A DNA stretch of 55,143 nt from Acetomicrobium hydrogeniformans (GTDB lineage Bacteria > Synergistota > Synergistia > Synergistales > JAFGMB01): contig JAENYO010000004.1 in assembly GCA_016841745.1 (NCBI GenBank), forward strand, positions 1-55,143, given 5' to 3'. Below the pieces are notes generated by a model, which saw nothing but the letters and a program-made list of their open reading frames with translations, was not told where the DNA came from and searched no databases. Below are positions 1 through 8,465 of this stretch, piece after piece; position 1 is the first letter of the stretch; each line of letters begins with the position of its first letter. The translations under genes were made by a program, and so were the position numbers.

Positions 1-58
1 ACCTTTTTTGAACCCTATGTCTAATATCCGACTGAAGGGAGAGGAATTATCAAAAAAA

Positions 59-377
59 GGCTGTACAGAATTTTGTATAAATGGTCATAGTCTTAATATC
101 AGATAAGCCCTACAGAGGCAATGAAACTATGGTCAACAAACGGGAAAACAAGATATGCAAAGAACTGTTGGAAGAGTTGCTAAAGGACTACAGCACCTCA
201 TAAGATCTTGCGGATAAAAGCGGTATATTGGCAGAACTGAAGCAGTGTCTCATTGAGTGAACCATGGAAGCCGAGATGGGCAATTACTTTGGTTATGCAA
301 AAACGGCAATATTTAGCTTTTGCGATGGCCAGATTGGACACCAGGCCAAGAAAATGTCCTGGATATGCAACACTTGA
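59..377 (+). pseudogene. IS256-family transposase relic (left end and N-terminus)
   Basis: Reading from the ATG at 129 gives a peptide that begins MVNKRENK and continues with LLEELLKDYSTS, DLADKSGILAELKQ and EAEMG. This is the start of IS256-type (mutator) transposases, which have LLxELLKGYxTPEDLLG...LTKxLLERALEAEM. The frame carries a TAA after the STS segment, a TGA before TMEAEMG and another TGA at 375-377, and nothing recognisable as the DDE catalytic domain follows. The sequence at 59-82 resembles the terminal inverted repeat of IS256 elements, so the left end of the element seems preserved. No right end was found before the next gene. This is a dead, truncated element next to a catabolic island. 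Confidence 0.75.
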
Positions 378-509
378 CAAAGATTTTTTTAGAAAAGAAA
401 AAGTCAGCTTATAAAAATTAAACTAAATTGTACTTGACCTTGAAAATCGCCAGGTAATTCTTTTGAGAAATACTAAATGCGATACATATTTTATTAGGAG
501 ATGTCTTAC

Positions 510-1676
510 ATGAGAATCAAGAAGATTGTTGAAAAAACTGTGCCCTTTGGATCTGCAATTGCAAATTCTTATATCAACTTCAATAAGATGACTTCTAGTG
601 CAGTAGCTGTTGTTACAGATGTAGTTTATGAGAATAAGCCTGTAATTGGATATGGATTCAACTCTGTTGGTCGCTATGCCGCCACCAGTATTATTCAGGA
701 TAGGATGATCCCTAAGATCATGAACGCAGCACCAAAGGATATATATGAAGAAGATGAGAGCAATATTGATCCTTTCAAAATAAATAAACTTTTGAAAAAG
801 AATGAAAAACCAGGTGGCCATGGTGACAGAGCTCATGCAGTAGGAGCAATTGATATGGCCGTTTGGGATGCTGTTGCAAAAATTGAACAAAAACCTTTAT
901 ATAAGTTATTAGCAGAACGTTACAATCATGATAATTATGAAAAGAAAGTCTATACATACGGCGCAGGTGGATATTACTACGAGAGTGACAATATGAACCA
1001 GCTAAAAGATGAACTTAAATCTTATCTGGATAAGGGGTTCACTGACGTAAAAATGAAGATAGGTGGAGCTGATCTGAATATTGATCTACGTAGGATAGAA
1101 ACAGCCTTGGAGGTAGTAAATGGTTGTGGTTCAAGGCTTATGGTCGATGCCAATGGACGTTTTGATCTCAAAGAAGCTTTAGATTATGGTTTTGCCATCA
1201 AGGATTTTGAACTCAAATGGTATGAAGAACCTTTGGATCCCTTGGATTTTGCTAGCCACCAGTTACTCGCTGAGTACTACCCCGGAGCAATTGCTACAGG
1301 TGAAAATCTGTTTTCTTTCGAGGATGCCAGAAACCTCCTGCGGCATGGTGGTTTGAGACCAGATATTGATTCCATTCAGCTTGACCCTCCGTTAAGCTAT
1401 GGATTGGTTGAATACATGAAAATACTTAAGTATATGGAATCGCTGGGTTGGAGTAGTAAATGTTGCATCCCTCATGGAGGAAATCAATTCTGCCTTCATA
1501 TTACGGCAGGGTTAGGTCTGGGGGGCAATGAATGTTACCCTGGTGTTTTTCAGCCCTTTGGGGGTTTTGCTGATGATCTTTCTATCAGGGAAGGATACGT
1601 GATACCTACTGAGATCCCTGGTATTGGATTTGAAGCCAAAGCAAACCTCTGGAAAATATTGCGCAATATAACTTAG
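510..1676 (+). CDS. tarD: D(-)-tartrate dehydratase (enolase superfamily)
   Basis: This 388-residue enolase-superfamily protein most likely converts D-tartrate to oxaloacetate in the cytoplasm. It resembles the characterised Bradyrhizobium TarD from end to end: an N-terminal capping domain (about 1-125, with GYGFNS and PGGHG), then a (beta/alpha) barrel. Catalytic features are visible: the KMK motif (Lys181, Lys183), metal ligands Asp213 (VDANGRF), Glu239 (WYEE) and Glu265 (TGEN), and the general acid His322 (IPHGG). Length equals the family norm. An AGGAG at 496-500 is too close to the ATG at 501 but sits 9 nt before the ATG at 510, so 510 is preferred. The gene stands alone, 145 nt before a LeuC-like gene, in an AT-rich stretch. 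Mandelate racemase relatives with other sugar-acid substrates cannot be fully excluded. Confidence 0.88.
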   Translation: MRIKKIVEKTVPFGSAIANSYINFNKMTSSAVAVVTDVVYENKPVIGYGFNSVGRYAATSIIQDRMIPKIMNAAPKDIYEEDESNIDPFKINKLLKKNEKPGGHGDRAHAVGAIDMAVWDAVAKIEQKPLYKLLAERYNHDNYEKKVYTYGAGGYYYESDNMNQLKDELKSYLDKGFTDVKMKIGGADLNIDLRRIETALEVVNGCGSRLMVDANGRFDLKEALDYGFAIKDFELKWYEEPLDPLDFASHQLLAEYYPGAIATGENLFSFEDARNLLRHGGLRPDIDSIQLDPPLSYGLVEYMKILKYMESLGWSSKCCIPHGGNQFCLHITAGLGLGGNECYPGVFQPFGGFADDLSIREGYVIPTEIPGIGFEAKANLWKILRNIT

Positions 1677-1821
1677 GATAAGCTCTAATCAGATCCATAT
1701 TATGCTAGAAGTAATTTATGAAAATGACATTGTATGATAAAAAACAACAATAAAACCTGTAAATTGACTATTTCTTTCAATAAAGGATTTATAGAAATAT
1801 TTCTGCAAAAGGAGCAATTAA

Positions 1822-3084
1822 ATGGGAAAGACAATTATTGAAAAAATTATTGAAACAAAAACCGAAAAGACAAACTTTAGTATAGGCGATCTTTTAGAAG
1901 TAACAGTAGATTTTGTAGTCGCAAATGACATGACTGGCCCCGTTGCTATAAATCAATTCAAAAGACTTGGAGTAACAAAAGTTTTTGATCCGAATAAAGT
2001 TCTCCTTATGCCCGAACATTACTCACCTGCAAAAGATATTGAAAGTGCAGAAAGTGCTAAGTGTATTCGAGAATTTTCCAGAGAACAGGGTAGTATGTAT
2101 TTTGATGTTGGTCAAATGGGAATAGACCACGTTTTAGTTCCTGAACTAGGACTTTTATCTCCAGGAGATATTTATATAAATGCAGATTCTCATACTTGCA
2201 CTATGGGTGCACTTGGATTATTTGCAATTGGAATGGGATCTACAGATGCTGCAATGGCAATGGTCAATGGCAAAGTTTGGATAAAGGTACCTGAAGTGAT
2301 AAAAGTTAATTTTTCAGGTAGCATGAATAAGGCAGTTTGTTCGAAAGACTTGGCACTATTTCTTTTGGGCATACTTGGAGATAATGGAGCAAATTACAAA
2401 GTTTTGGAAATAACAGGAGAGTGCGTAGAAAAATTAAGCATGGAAGAGAGATTTTCTCTTTGCAATATGGCGGTTGAAGCAGGAGCAAAATCAGCAATAA
2501 TACCTCCAGACGATATAACTAGAAAATATCTAGAGAACAAGACAGAAAGAAAGGGGAAATATTTTAAGAGCGACGAAGATGCAGAGTATTTAAACGTAAT
2601 AGATATAGATGCATCGAAGATAGAACCTATGGTAAGCAAACCTCACCTTCCAACTAATGTTGATAAAGTTGATAACATTAAAAATGTAAGAGTGGATCAG
2701 GTAGTTCTTGGAGCATGTAGTAACGGTAGGATAACTGATTTTGAACAGGCTGCTGAAATTCTTAAAGGAAAGAAAATTGCTCCAGGGGTTAGAATGATAA
2801 TTTTGCCCGGTTCTCCAAAGGTATATCTTGAGGCAGTTAAAAAAGGTTTAATAGAAATATTTATTGAAGCTGGAGCTGCGGTATCAACACCAAATTGTGG
2901 CCCTTGCATGGGAACTCAGACGGGAGTTCTGGCAGAAGGAGAAATATGCCTTACGACGACACCTAGAAATTTTAAAGGAAGAATGGGACATAAAGATAGC
3001 TATATATATTTATCAGGACCTTATGTTGCAGCAGCAAGTGCTCTTAAGGGTCAAATAACTAATCCTAAGGAGATTATGAAATGA
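1822..3084 (+). CDS. Aconitase/LeuC-family hydro-lyase large subunit (pair 1)
   Basis: This is a 420-residue large subunit of the isopropylmalate isomerase/homoaconitase/dimethylmalate dehydratase group, an iron-sulfur hydro-lyase acting on branched or hydroxylated di- and tricarboxylic acids. The [4Fe-4S] ligands are visible as Cys299 (GACSNGR), Cys359 and Cys362 (NCGPCMG). The segments DSHTCTMGALG and GMGSTDAA are also typical. AAGGAG lies just upstream of the ATG. Its stop overlaps the start of the small subunit gene by 4 nt (ATGA), so the two are translationally coupled. The gene is very AT-rich with many ATA isoleucine codons, unlike genes further right, which suggests acquisition by transfer. 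A role in leucine synthesis is possible, but the neighbours (tartrate dehydratase, a second pair, TRAP relic) favour catabolism of a hydroxy-dicarboxylate. The substrate is unknown. Confidence 0.85.
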   Translation: MGKTIIEKIIETKTEKTNFSIGDLLEVTVDFVVANDMTGPVAINQFKRLGVTKVFDPNKVLLMPEHYSPAKDIESAESAKCIREFSREQGSMYFDVGQMGIDHVLVPELGLLSPGDIYINADSHTCTMGALGLFAIGMGSTDAAMAMVNGKVWIKVPEVIKVNFSGSMNKAVCSKDLALFLLGILGDNGANYKVLEITGECVEKLSMEERFSLCNMAVEAGAKSAIIPPDDITRKYLENKTERKGKYFKSDEDAEYLNVIDIDASKIEPMVSKPHLPTNVDKVDNIKNVRVDQVVLGACSNGRITDFEQAAEILKGKKIAPGVRMIILPGSPKVYLEAVKKGLIEIFIEAGAAVSTPNCGPCMGTQTGVLAEGEICLTTTPRNFKGRMGHKDSYIYLSGPYVAAASALKGQITNPKEIMK

Positions 3085-3569
3085 TTTTTAAGGGTAAAGC
3101 TAATCTAATTGGTGACAATATAGATACGGATACTATAATACCAGCTAATTATTGTGCTACTTTTAAGCCAGAGATACTTAAAACTCATTTTTTAGAAAAA
3201 TATGATCCTGATTTTAAAGATAGGGTTAAAAAAGGAAATATACTTTTTGCGGGAGAAAATTTTGGTCATGGATCTTCTAGAGAACATGCACCTATAACCA
3301 TAAAAGCTGTTGGGATTTCAGTCATTGTCGTAAGAAGTGTCGCCAGAATATTTTATAGAAATTCATTTAATATAGGTGTTCCTGTAATAGAGTGCGACGA
3401 AGCTGTTTCTTATGTAAAAAATGGAGATGAGATAACTATAGATATTTTAAATGGTGTAATAACAATAAAAGAAAAAGAATTTAGAATAAAACCTATACCT
3501 AAGTTTATGCAGGAAGTCATAGAAAAAGGAGGACTTATTGAGTATTATTTAGAGAAAAAAAGTTATTAA
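3081..3569 (+). CDS. Aconitase/LeuD-family hydro-lyase small subunit (pair 1)
   Basis: This 162-residue swivelling-domain subunit is the partner of the upstream large subunit. The motifs NIDTDTIIPANY near the N-terminus, GENFGHGSSREHAP in the middle and RIFYRNSFNIG are diagnostic of the LeuD family in its short, archaeal/clostridial form. The HGSSREHA loop contributes the substrate-binding Ser and Arg. The ATG overlaps the upstream stop by 4 nt. The loop just after NIDTDT, which helps set substrate preference in this family, reads IIPANYCATFKPE. This does not by itself identify the substrate. Codon use is as AT-rich as that of the large subunit. Confidence 0.85.
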   Translation: MIFKGKANLIGDNIDTDTIIPANYCATFKPEILKTHFLEKYDPDFKDRVKKGNILFAGENFGHGSSREHAPITIKAVGISVIVVRSVARIFYRNSFNIGVPVIECDEAVSYVKNGDEITIDILNGVITIKEKEFRIKPIPKFMQEVIEKGGLIEYYLEKKSY

Positions 3570-3765
3570 TGAAAATATGAGGAAGGATTCATATTCTGGG
3601 TCATGATTAGAACAGGGTATTTTCTAGAATCGGTTAAACAGGAATCCGTGGATGTCCTTCTCCCGATTATTAGGTCTGAACTCGCATTTTTAGAAATGTA
3701 AAGAAAAAAGTTACCCACTTGTTCCTTTGTACTTTGATAACCTGGTCATGGAAAAGTGTCAGGAA

Positions 3766-4131
3766 GTCTCTATGCCGTTGAGAAGCCTTTTTGTGTATAA
3801 AGAACTGAAATTTAGTGATCTGCCTGAAGTTATCCTCAAGGCTGCTGTAAGTACCTCGATTATAATGATCGTGATCGTGGCTGCAAACGTTTTTGAATGG
3901 GTGCTTACAATTGCTCAGATACCCGTAAAAACTGGACATTATGTTTGCCACCTTTGCGGAAAACCCCACCGTTTTCCTTATGTTTGTCAACATAAGGATG
4001 TTGTTAATATTTTATCGGTTGTATTACCCCCCCCTCAATTTGGATCAGACCTTTTTGCGGTTTTCAGTATCACTGGAATACTGATTGAAAATGTGCCTGG
4101 AGTGTCCTTCCTTATCTTGGGGTTCTCATAG
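3766..4131 (+). pseudogene. Decayed TRAP transporter large permease (dctM) remnant
   Basis: One frame gives SLFVYKELKFSDLPEVILKA followed by AAVSTSIIMIVIVAANVFEW and VLTIAQIP. This matches the C-terminal third of DctM proteins; the intact DctM at 45407-46684 has FVYKELKMDNILQVFTSA in the same place. At about 3935 the reading frame shifts: the expected DctM continuation FATFAENPTVFLMFVNI appears in another frame. A third piece, SDLFAVFSITGILIE, matches the extreme C-terminal region (usually NLFVASSITGI). The roughly 40 residues between these parts are missing. The gene is therefore a relic with frameshift and deletion, lying between two LeuCD-like pairs. It suggests that the island once had its own TRAP transporter. 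The rest of 3570-4284 shows nothing else recognisable. Confidence 0.8.
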
Positions 4132-4284
4132 CTGGCCTGTTAGTCAGAACCTGATATCCCGGATCTGATTCTCATACTTCCAGGACTTCGCTTAAGTCAG
4201 GACAAAGGAGATATAGGCTTTTCTTATTCATCATAGTCAAGTTTAAAATTATTTTACAGAGTTTTGTTGAAGAGGGTGAATATA

Positions 4285-5541
4285 TTGCATGCTCTAGAAA
4301 AAATGCTTGCCAGAGCTTCTGGAAGAGATGTGGTTGAAACGGGAGAAATAGTAAGGGCAAATATAGATCTTGTTGAGGTTAATGATTTATATTTGCAGGT
4401 GGTTAAATCTTATTGGGATCTGAATGGGAAAAAAGTATGGGACCCGGATAAAGTAACTTTTGTATTTGATCATTATGCTCCATGTCCTTCAATGAAAACT
4501 GCTGATAACCATAAAATAATGAGGAAATTCTGCTCTGAACAGGGAATAGAAAAACTATTTGATGTGGGAGATGGGATCTGTCATCAGGTTTTAGTAGAAG
4601 AAGGATTGGTAAAGCCGGGTAATATTATCGTTGAAACAGACTCACATACAACAACTCTTGGGGCTTTTGGTGCATTTGGGACCGGAGTCGGTTCTACTGA
4701 CATGGCCATGATACTGCTTGAAGGAAAGCTATGGTTCAAAGTTCCCGAAATAATTAAGGTAGAGATCAACGGAAAACTCCGGTCGAATGTTATGGCAAAA
4801 GACGTGATACTCCATATCATCGGAAAATTGGGACAAGATGCGGCAGTTTACAAAGCCATTGAATTTACCGGTTCAACTGTAAGAGATATGGAAATTGATG
4901 AAAGAATGGTCTTGTGTAATATGTGTGTTGAGATGGGAGCAAAAGCAACTTACATACAGCCAGATCAAAAAACTCTGAGATTTTTAAAGGATCATGGAGC
5001 TGTGGACTTTACGATCTTCGAGACAGACGAAGATTTTGCGTATGCTCAAAGTTATTCCTTTGATGTATCAGAGCTTGTTCCTCAGGTTGCCCGTCCCCAT
5101 AGTGTAGATAATGTTGATGATCTTGCTTCAGTTGCAGGCGAAAAGATCGATCAGGTTTTCATTGGAACCTGTACCGGAGGAAGATTGAACGATATCTCAA
5201 CAGCTGCAAAGATCCTTGAGAACAAACAGGTTGCTCAGGGAACAAGATTTATTGTTATACCTGCCTCTAAATCGATTTTAAAACAGTCTGTTGAAAGAGG
5301 TTATTTTCAAACGCTCATGGAAAGTGGTGCGGTGTTTGCCACTCCCGGATGTGGCCCTTGTTTAGGTGTACACCAGGGAGTTATCGCTTCTGGAGAATCC
5401 TGTGCCAGTACTTCCAGCAGGAATTTCCCCGGCAGGATGGGGAGCCCGAAAGGAAATATATTTATCGTATCTCCAGCAACAGCGTCTGCAACTGCTATTG
5501 CTGGAAAACTTGCAAGTGCCCCTTGTCAGGAAGAAGGTTGA
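4285..5541 (+). CDS. Aconitase/LeuC-family hydro-lyase large subunit (pair 2)
   Basis: This second large subunit of the LeuC/homoaconitase family has about 418 residues from the TTG at 4285. That start puts GAGGG at a normal distance and gives the usual N-terminus MHALEKMLARASG; an in-frame TTG also exists at 4264. The cluster ligands are Cys296 (GTCTGGRL), Cys356 and Cys359 (GCGPCLG), and DSHTTTLGAFG is present. The protein is clearly divergent from pair 1 (for example TCTGGR against ACSNGR), so the pairs are more likely two enzymes or two acquisitions than a recent duplication. The small subunit follows 5 nt later. Its composition is less extreme than pair 1. The substrate is unknown; isopropylmalate, dimethylmalate, citramalate/citraconate and homoaconitate are family possibilities. 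Confidence 0.85.
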   Translation: MHALEKMLARASGRDVVETGEIVRANIDLVEVNDLYLQVVKSYWDLNGKKVWDPDKVTFVFDHYAPCPSMKTADNHKIMRKFCSEQGIEKLFDVGDGICHQVLVEEGLVKPGNIIVETDSHTTTLGAFGAFGTGVGSTDMAMILLEGKLWFKVPEIIKVEINGKLRSNVMAKDVILHIIGKLGQDAAVYKAIEFTGSTVRDMEIDERMVLCNMCVEMGAKATYIQPDQKTLRFLKDHGAVDFTIFETDEDFAYAQSYSFDVSELVPQVARPHSVDNVDDLASVAGEKIDQVFIGTCTGGRLNDISTAAKILENKQVAQGTRFIVIPASKSILKQSVERGYFQTLMESGAVFATPGCGPCLGVHQGVIASGESCASTSSRNFPGRMGSPKGNIFIVSPATASATAIAGKLASAPCQEEG

Positions 5542-5546
5542 CATTA

Positions 5547-6035
5547 ATGAAAATACTTTCTGGTAAAGCCCTTGTTTTTGGTGACAATATAGATACCGAT
5601 CAGATATATCCGGGGCGATATATAGAACTTACTGACCATGCAGAAATAGCAGAACATGCCATGGAAGGTGTGGACCCACATTTTGTGGAAAAAGTAAGAT
5701 CTGGAGATATAGTAGTGGGAGGGAAAAATTTTGGATGTGGTTCCAGCCGGGAGCATGCGGTAATATGCCTTAAAAACAGTAATATAGGTGGAATTATTGC
5801 AAAATCATTTGCCAGGATATTTTATCGAAACTGTATCAATCTCGGATTACCGGCCATTGAAGTGAAAAACCTTGAAATATCTGAAGGAGAAAGTATCTCT
5901 ATTGATCTGGACAAGGGCAAGGTCTTTGTTGGCAGTAGAGAGTATGCCTTTGCCCCACTGCCTGAGTATGTTCTGGAAATTATCCGTGTTGATGGGATCT
6001 TTAATTACTATGCAAAAAATAACGGGGTAAAATAA
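5547..6035 (+). CDS. Aconitase/LeuD-family hydro-lyase small subunit (pair 2)
   Basis: This 162-residue small subunit begins at the ATG at 5547, five bases after the stop of the large subunit gene; AGGAAG at 5529-5534 can serve as ribosome binding site. A longer open frame exists upstream, but it only overlaps the large subunit gene and is not needed. Family motifs are NIDTDQIYPGRY, GKNFGCGSSREHAV and RIFYRNCINLG. The usual HGSS is GCGSS here, a small difference from pair 1. The loop after NIDTDQIYPGRY (IELTDHAEIAEH) differs from that of pair 1, consistent with a different substrate. A 19-bp perfect inverted repeat lies 18 nt after the stop. Confidence 0.83.
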   Translation: MKILSGKALVFGDNIDTDQIYPGRYIELTDHAEIAEHAMEGVDPHFVEKVRSGDIVVGGKNFGCGSSREHAVICLKNSNIGGIIAKSFARIFYRNCINLGLPAIEVKNLEISEGESISIDLDKGKVFVGSREYAFAPLPEYVLEIIRVDGIFNYYAKNNGVK

Positions 6036-6053
6036 CGACCTAAACAGCGAAGT

Positions 6054-6109
6054 GAAATGCATATATCATTGATAATTTAACAACTATATTTCAATGATAT
6101 ATGCATTTC
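6054..6109. repeat. Perfect 19-bp inverted repeat
   Basis: The arms 6054-6072 and 6091-6109 are exact reverse complements separated by 18 nt, centred on GAAATGCATATATCATTGA. The element lies directly after the second LeuD-like gene and before the IS3-type relic. It lacks a T-run, so it is not a classical intrinsic terminator, although it could still end transcription or be the trace of a mobile element. It does not resemble the composite repeat found to the right of 24 kb. Confidence 0.8.
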
Positions 6110-6165
6110 AGAGCCTGGCTATCCAGGTAAAATTATTCTACGGGCTGCTGAAAAAAACTTCGATT

Positions 6166-6408
6166 TTACTCTTCCAGCTTCCTGAACTTCCTGGTACCGA
6201 TTACTTCCATGCCACCAAACTTATTCTTCAATCTATAGAAGGTTTGCTTACAGAAACCATACTTCCGGGCCAGTTCCCTGATTGGTATTCTGGCTTCGTT
6301 CTCTTTCAGAATGGATATAATCTGCTCCTCCTGAATCACTTTTGCTTCATGTTTCCCCCCCCCAATGGATCCAATCCCAGCAATTTCTTCGCATTTCAAC
6401 TGAACCAC
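6166..6408 (-). pseudogene. IS3-family transposase OrfA fragment
   Basis: Read on the minus strand, the segment contains QEEQIISILKENEARIPIRE, LARKYGFCKQTFYRLKNKFG and GMEV. This is the helix-turn-helix OrfA of IS3-family elements (normally EEQIIxILKExEAGxPVxELCRKHGxSxxTFYxWKxKYGGMEVSE). The fragment ends in KFRKLEE and a stop, where a real OrfA would continue to a leucine zipper. No OrfB follows. A run of nine C (plus strand, 6355-6363) marks the 5' side, where the frame also no longer looks like a genuine start. It is a relic. Confidence 0.75.
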
Positions 6409-6428
6409 TTTTTGGGGAGAAGATTACT

Positions 6429-7202
6429 TTATTTCGGATTTCTGCCAAACCTGGCTATTCCCAGAAGGATGAGGGGTATTATAAGAATGAGAGCGGAAAT
6501 GGGCAGTTGGCCTGTCGTACATCCTCCGCCTCCGGAATCTGCCGGGATATCTGTACCTTCCGTTTCATCTGTGCCGTCAGTTTCATCCGGCTCTTCGGGT
6601 GGTTCTACAATGTCTTCCCGGGTCGCATTGATATATACATCATCGATCCGCAGATCATTTCCACCTTCGCCTATACCAAGGAATCCTATCTGAACTGTCT
6701 CTCCCCCGAATTCGGAAAGATCTACAGTCTGTTGCCTCCATCCGTAGGATGAAGCATAGCGGGAAATGGGATCTCCGGCATTGACCCATGAACTGCCCTT
6801 TTTGACCTGGACCTGGATCCGGTCATCAAATTGTTCCAGAACAGGATCCTTGTATATCCAGAAAGTGAGTGTCACCTTGTTGTACTTGCTTAGATCAAGG
6901 CTGTTGGTATGGTAAAGCCTGGCCCGACCTTCAGTATTTCCGCTGTTCATGTAGATGAGACGGATGGAATTATTGTGAGGTGTGACGGAATAGGAAGAAG
7001 AATTTGTGTACCAGTTTGAACTTCCGCTTACTGTTTGACGCCCCCAGCCTGTGGGCATTCCGGGAGGAACCCCTCAGCAGCTGGAATCAAAGTTTTCATT
7101 AAGGATGGTAGCTGCCTGGACAGCCGTCGGTCCTGCAACTATAGCGCAGAATACAAAGATGACCAGGATGTTTCGTATGGATATGATGTCTCTTATTCTC
7201 AT
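6429..7202 (-). CDS. Exported surface protein with Synerg-CTERM tail; frame interrupted by in-frame UGA
   Basis: From the ATG at 7202 (minus strand, AAGGAGT upstream) the frame encodes a signal peptide (MRIRDIISIRNILVIFVFCA to about Ala31) and the mature start ATILNENFDSSC. A TGA at 7076-7074 (codon 43) follows, and then an uninterrupted 214 residues. The main body (SNWYTNSSSYSV ... SGNTEGRARLYHTN ... LTFWIYKDP ... YGWRQQTVDLSEFGG ... DDVYINA) looks like a secreted jelly-roll or MAM-like beta-sandwich. It is followed by an acidic Glu/Asp/Thr linker, GGGGCTTG, a hydrophobic segment and RFGRNPK. That tail is the Synerg-CTERM sorting pattern, so the protein is probably processed at the cell surface. 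A gene caller would start at the internal ATG at 7058 and lose the signal peptide. The UGA may be a nonsense mutation, a sequencing error or a recoding event. Confidence 0.7.
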
Positions 7203-7511
7203 TCAGCTTCAACTCCTTCTAGATAATTATATTTTCTAACGGAACAGGACGTTCTCAAACAACCATTAATAAAGCAGGTATGACTATCCCTCCTTTTTAG
7301 GACTCATCACCTGAACAGATCGGCAGAAGCAATTCTGCGTAAGCATGGATTTACATATCAACAAAGAAAGAATAAAGGATAAGGAGAAACATTAAGGGAA
7401 ACATCAGGAAGATAAAGATAGAAATAGAGTGATGGATTGATGCTGGATAAACCTGTTCGTGAGATTATACAGATTATGGACCTTCAAATCAAGGTAAAAA
7501 TACGGGGCAGG
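7203..7511. other. Intergenic stretch, no gene seen
   Basis: This gap holds the upstream region of the minus-strand Synerg-CTERM gene and the downstream side of the rubrerythrin-VIT1 gene. No open frame with a ribosome binding site and no RNA gene was recognised apart from the terminator at 7512-7557. Confidence 0.5.
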
Positions 7512-7557
7512 AAAAAAGGGTGTGGGCAAAGAATGTAACCTGATTTTCCACACCCTT
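7512..7557 (-). terminator. Intrinsic terminator of the rubrerythrin-VIT1 gene
   Basis: On the minus strand the sequence AAGGGTGTGG pairs with CCACACCCTT across a loop of about 23 nt and runs directly into TTTTTT. It lies 39 nt after the stop of the minus-strand gene at 7596-8465. Confidence 0.8.
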
Positions 7558-7595
7558 GAGATTATTCTGAGTATTAAGGCATCAAAACTCTGGAC

Positions 7596-8465
7596 TCAGA
7601 TGCCAACTTTAAGGATGGTCCGGGCAAATATTCCTATGAGGAATGATATTCCAGCTACTCCGAAACTGAGCATGATCATTTCTGTAAAGGATCTTCTGAA
7701 GGATGTTTCCTTTACCACTGAAAGGAAAAAAGTGAAAACAACGATTATCAGGGCTGCGTTGAGCAGTGTAAAGAAAAGGGCTGCCAGGGGCAGGGTAAAG
7801 ACAAAATAGGGAATTATAAGTATCAGTGTAGCTGCCACGTACATTATTCCCGTGTATATGGAGGCCTTCAGGGGATCAGTATCTGTCTGGATCTCGCTTT
7901 TCTGGGAAAGGTATTCCGATGCCGCCATGGAGAGAGATGCAGATATACCCGTGATCAATCCCGCAGTGCCCGTTATCCTGGTACTTCCGAGAACGAAGGT
8001 CAAACCGGCCAGGGCTCCGGTAAGCTCTACCAATGCATCATTAACACCCAGCACCATGGAGCTGATGTAGGATAGTCTTTCCTCATCTATAAGGGCAATA
8101 AGCTCATGTTCGTGCCTTTCTTCGTCTTCTTTTATTGCAGCCGCCGCTGGAATCTCTGCAGCAAGCTCGTCATAAACCGTTTCTGCTTCTTCCTCTCCCT
8201 GTTCCAAAAATTTTATAACGAATGTTATGCCGAATATCTTTCCTAAAAGGAGATAGAACCCTATTGTGAAAAAGGAGGGGGTTACAACTTCTTTTGTGAA
8301 AGTCTCCAGGGCCATATAATGCCGAAATTCATCGTTGGCTACCTGGGCCAGTACCTCACCGTTATCTCCGCCGACCTGTCTGGAAAGGCGCAGGTATATA
8401 TGATGCTGGGTTATCTCTGCCTTTTGAAGCTTCAGCAGTTTTTGTCTCATTTCTTCGCTTATCAT
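7596..8465 (-). CDS. Rubrerythrin/ferritin-like domain fused to VIT1/CCC1 membrane domain
   Basis: This 289-residue protein has an N-terminal diiron ferritin-like domain (about 1-135; EITQHH, NDEFRHYMAL, DEERHEHEL supply Glu and His ligands). A VIT1/CCC1-type membrane domain with several hydrophobic segments follows (MVLGVNDALVELTGALAGL, ITGISASLSMAASEYLS, then three further helices). Proteins of this membrane-bound ferritin type (MbfA-like) are thought to export or handle iron or manganese under oxidative stress. The frame extends 7 codons upstream to a TTG, but GGGAGGGG sits 5 nt before the ATG at 8465, which is therefore the start. It is divergently oriented from the lipoprotein gene at 8647 and has its own terminator. 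Specific metal and direction of transport are inferred from the family. Confidence 0.85.
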   Translation of the reverse strand: MISEEMRQKLLKLQKAEITQHHIYLRLSRQVGGDNGEVLAQVANDEFRHYMALETFTKEVVTPSFFTIGFYLLLGKIFGITFVIKFLEQGEEEAETVYDELAAEIPAAAAIKEDEERHEHELIALIDEERLSYISSMVLGVNDALVELTGALAGLTFVLGSTRITGTAGLITGISASLSMAASEYLSQKSEIQTDTDPLKASIYTGIMYVAATLILIIPYFVFTLPLAALFFTLLNAALIIVVFTFFLSVVKETSFRRSFTEMIMLSFGVAGISFLIGIFARTILKVGI

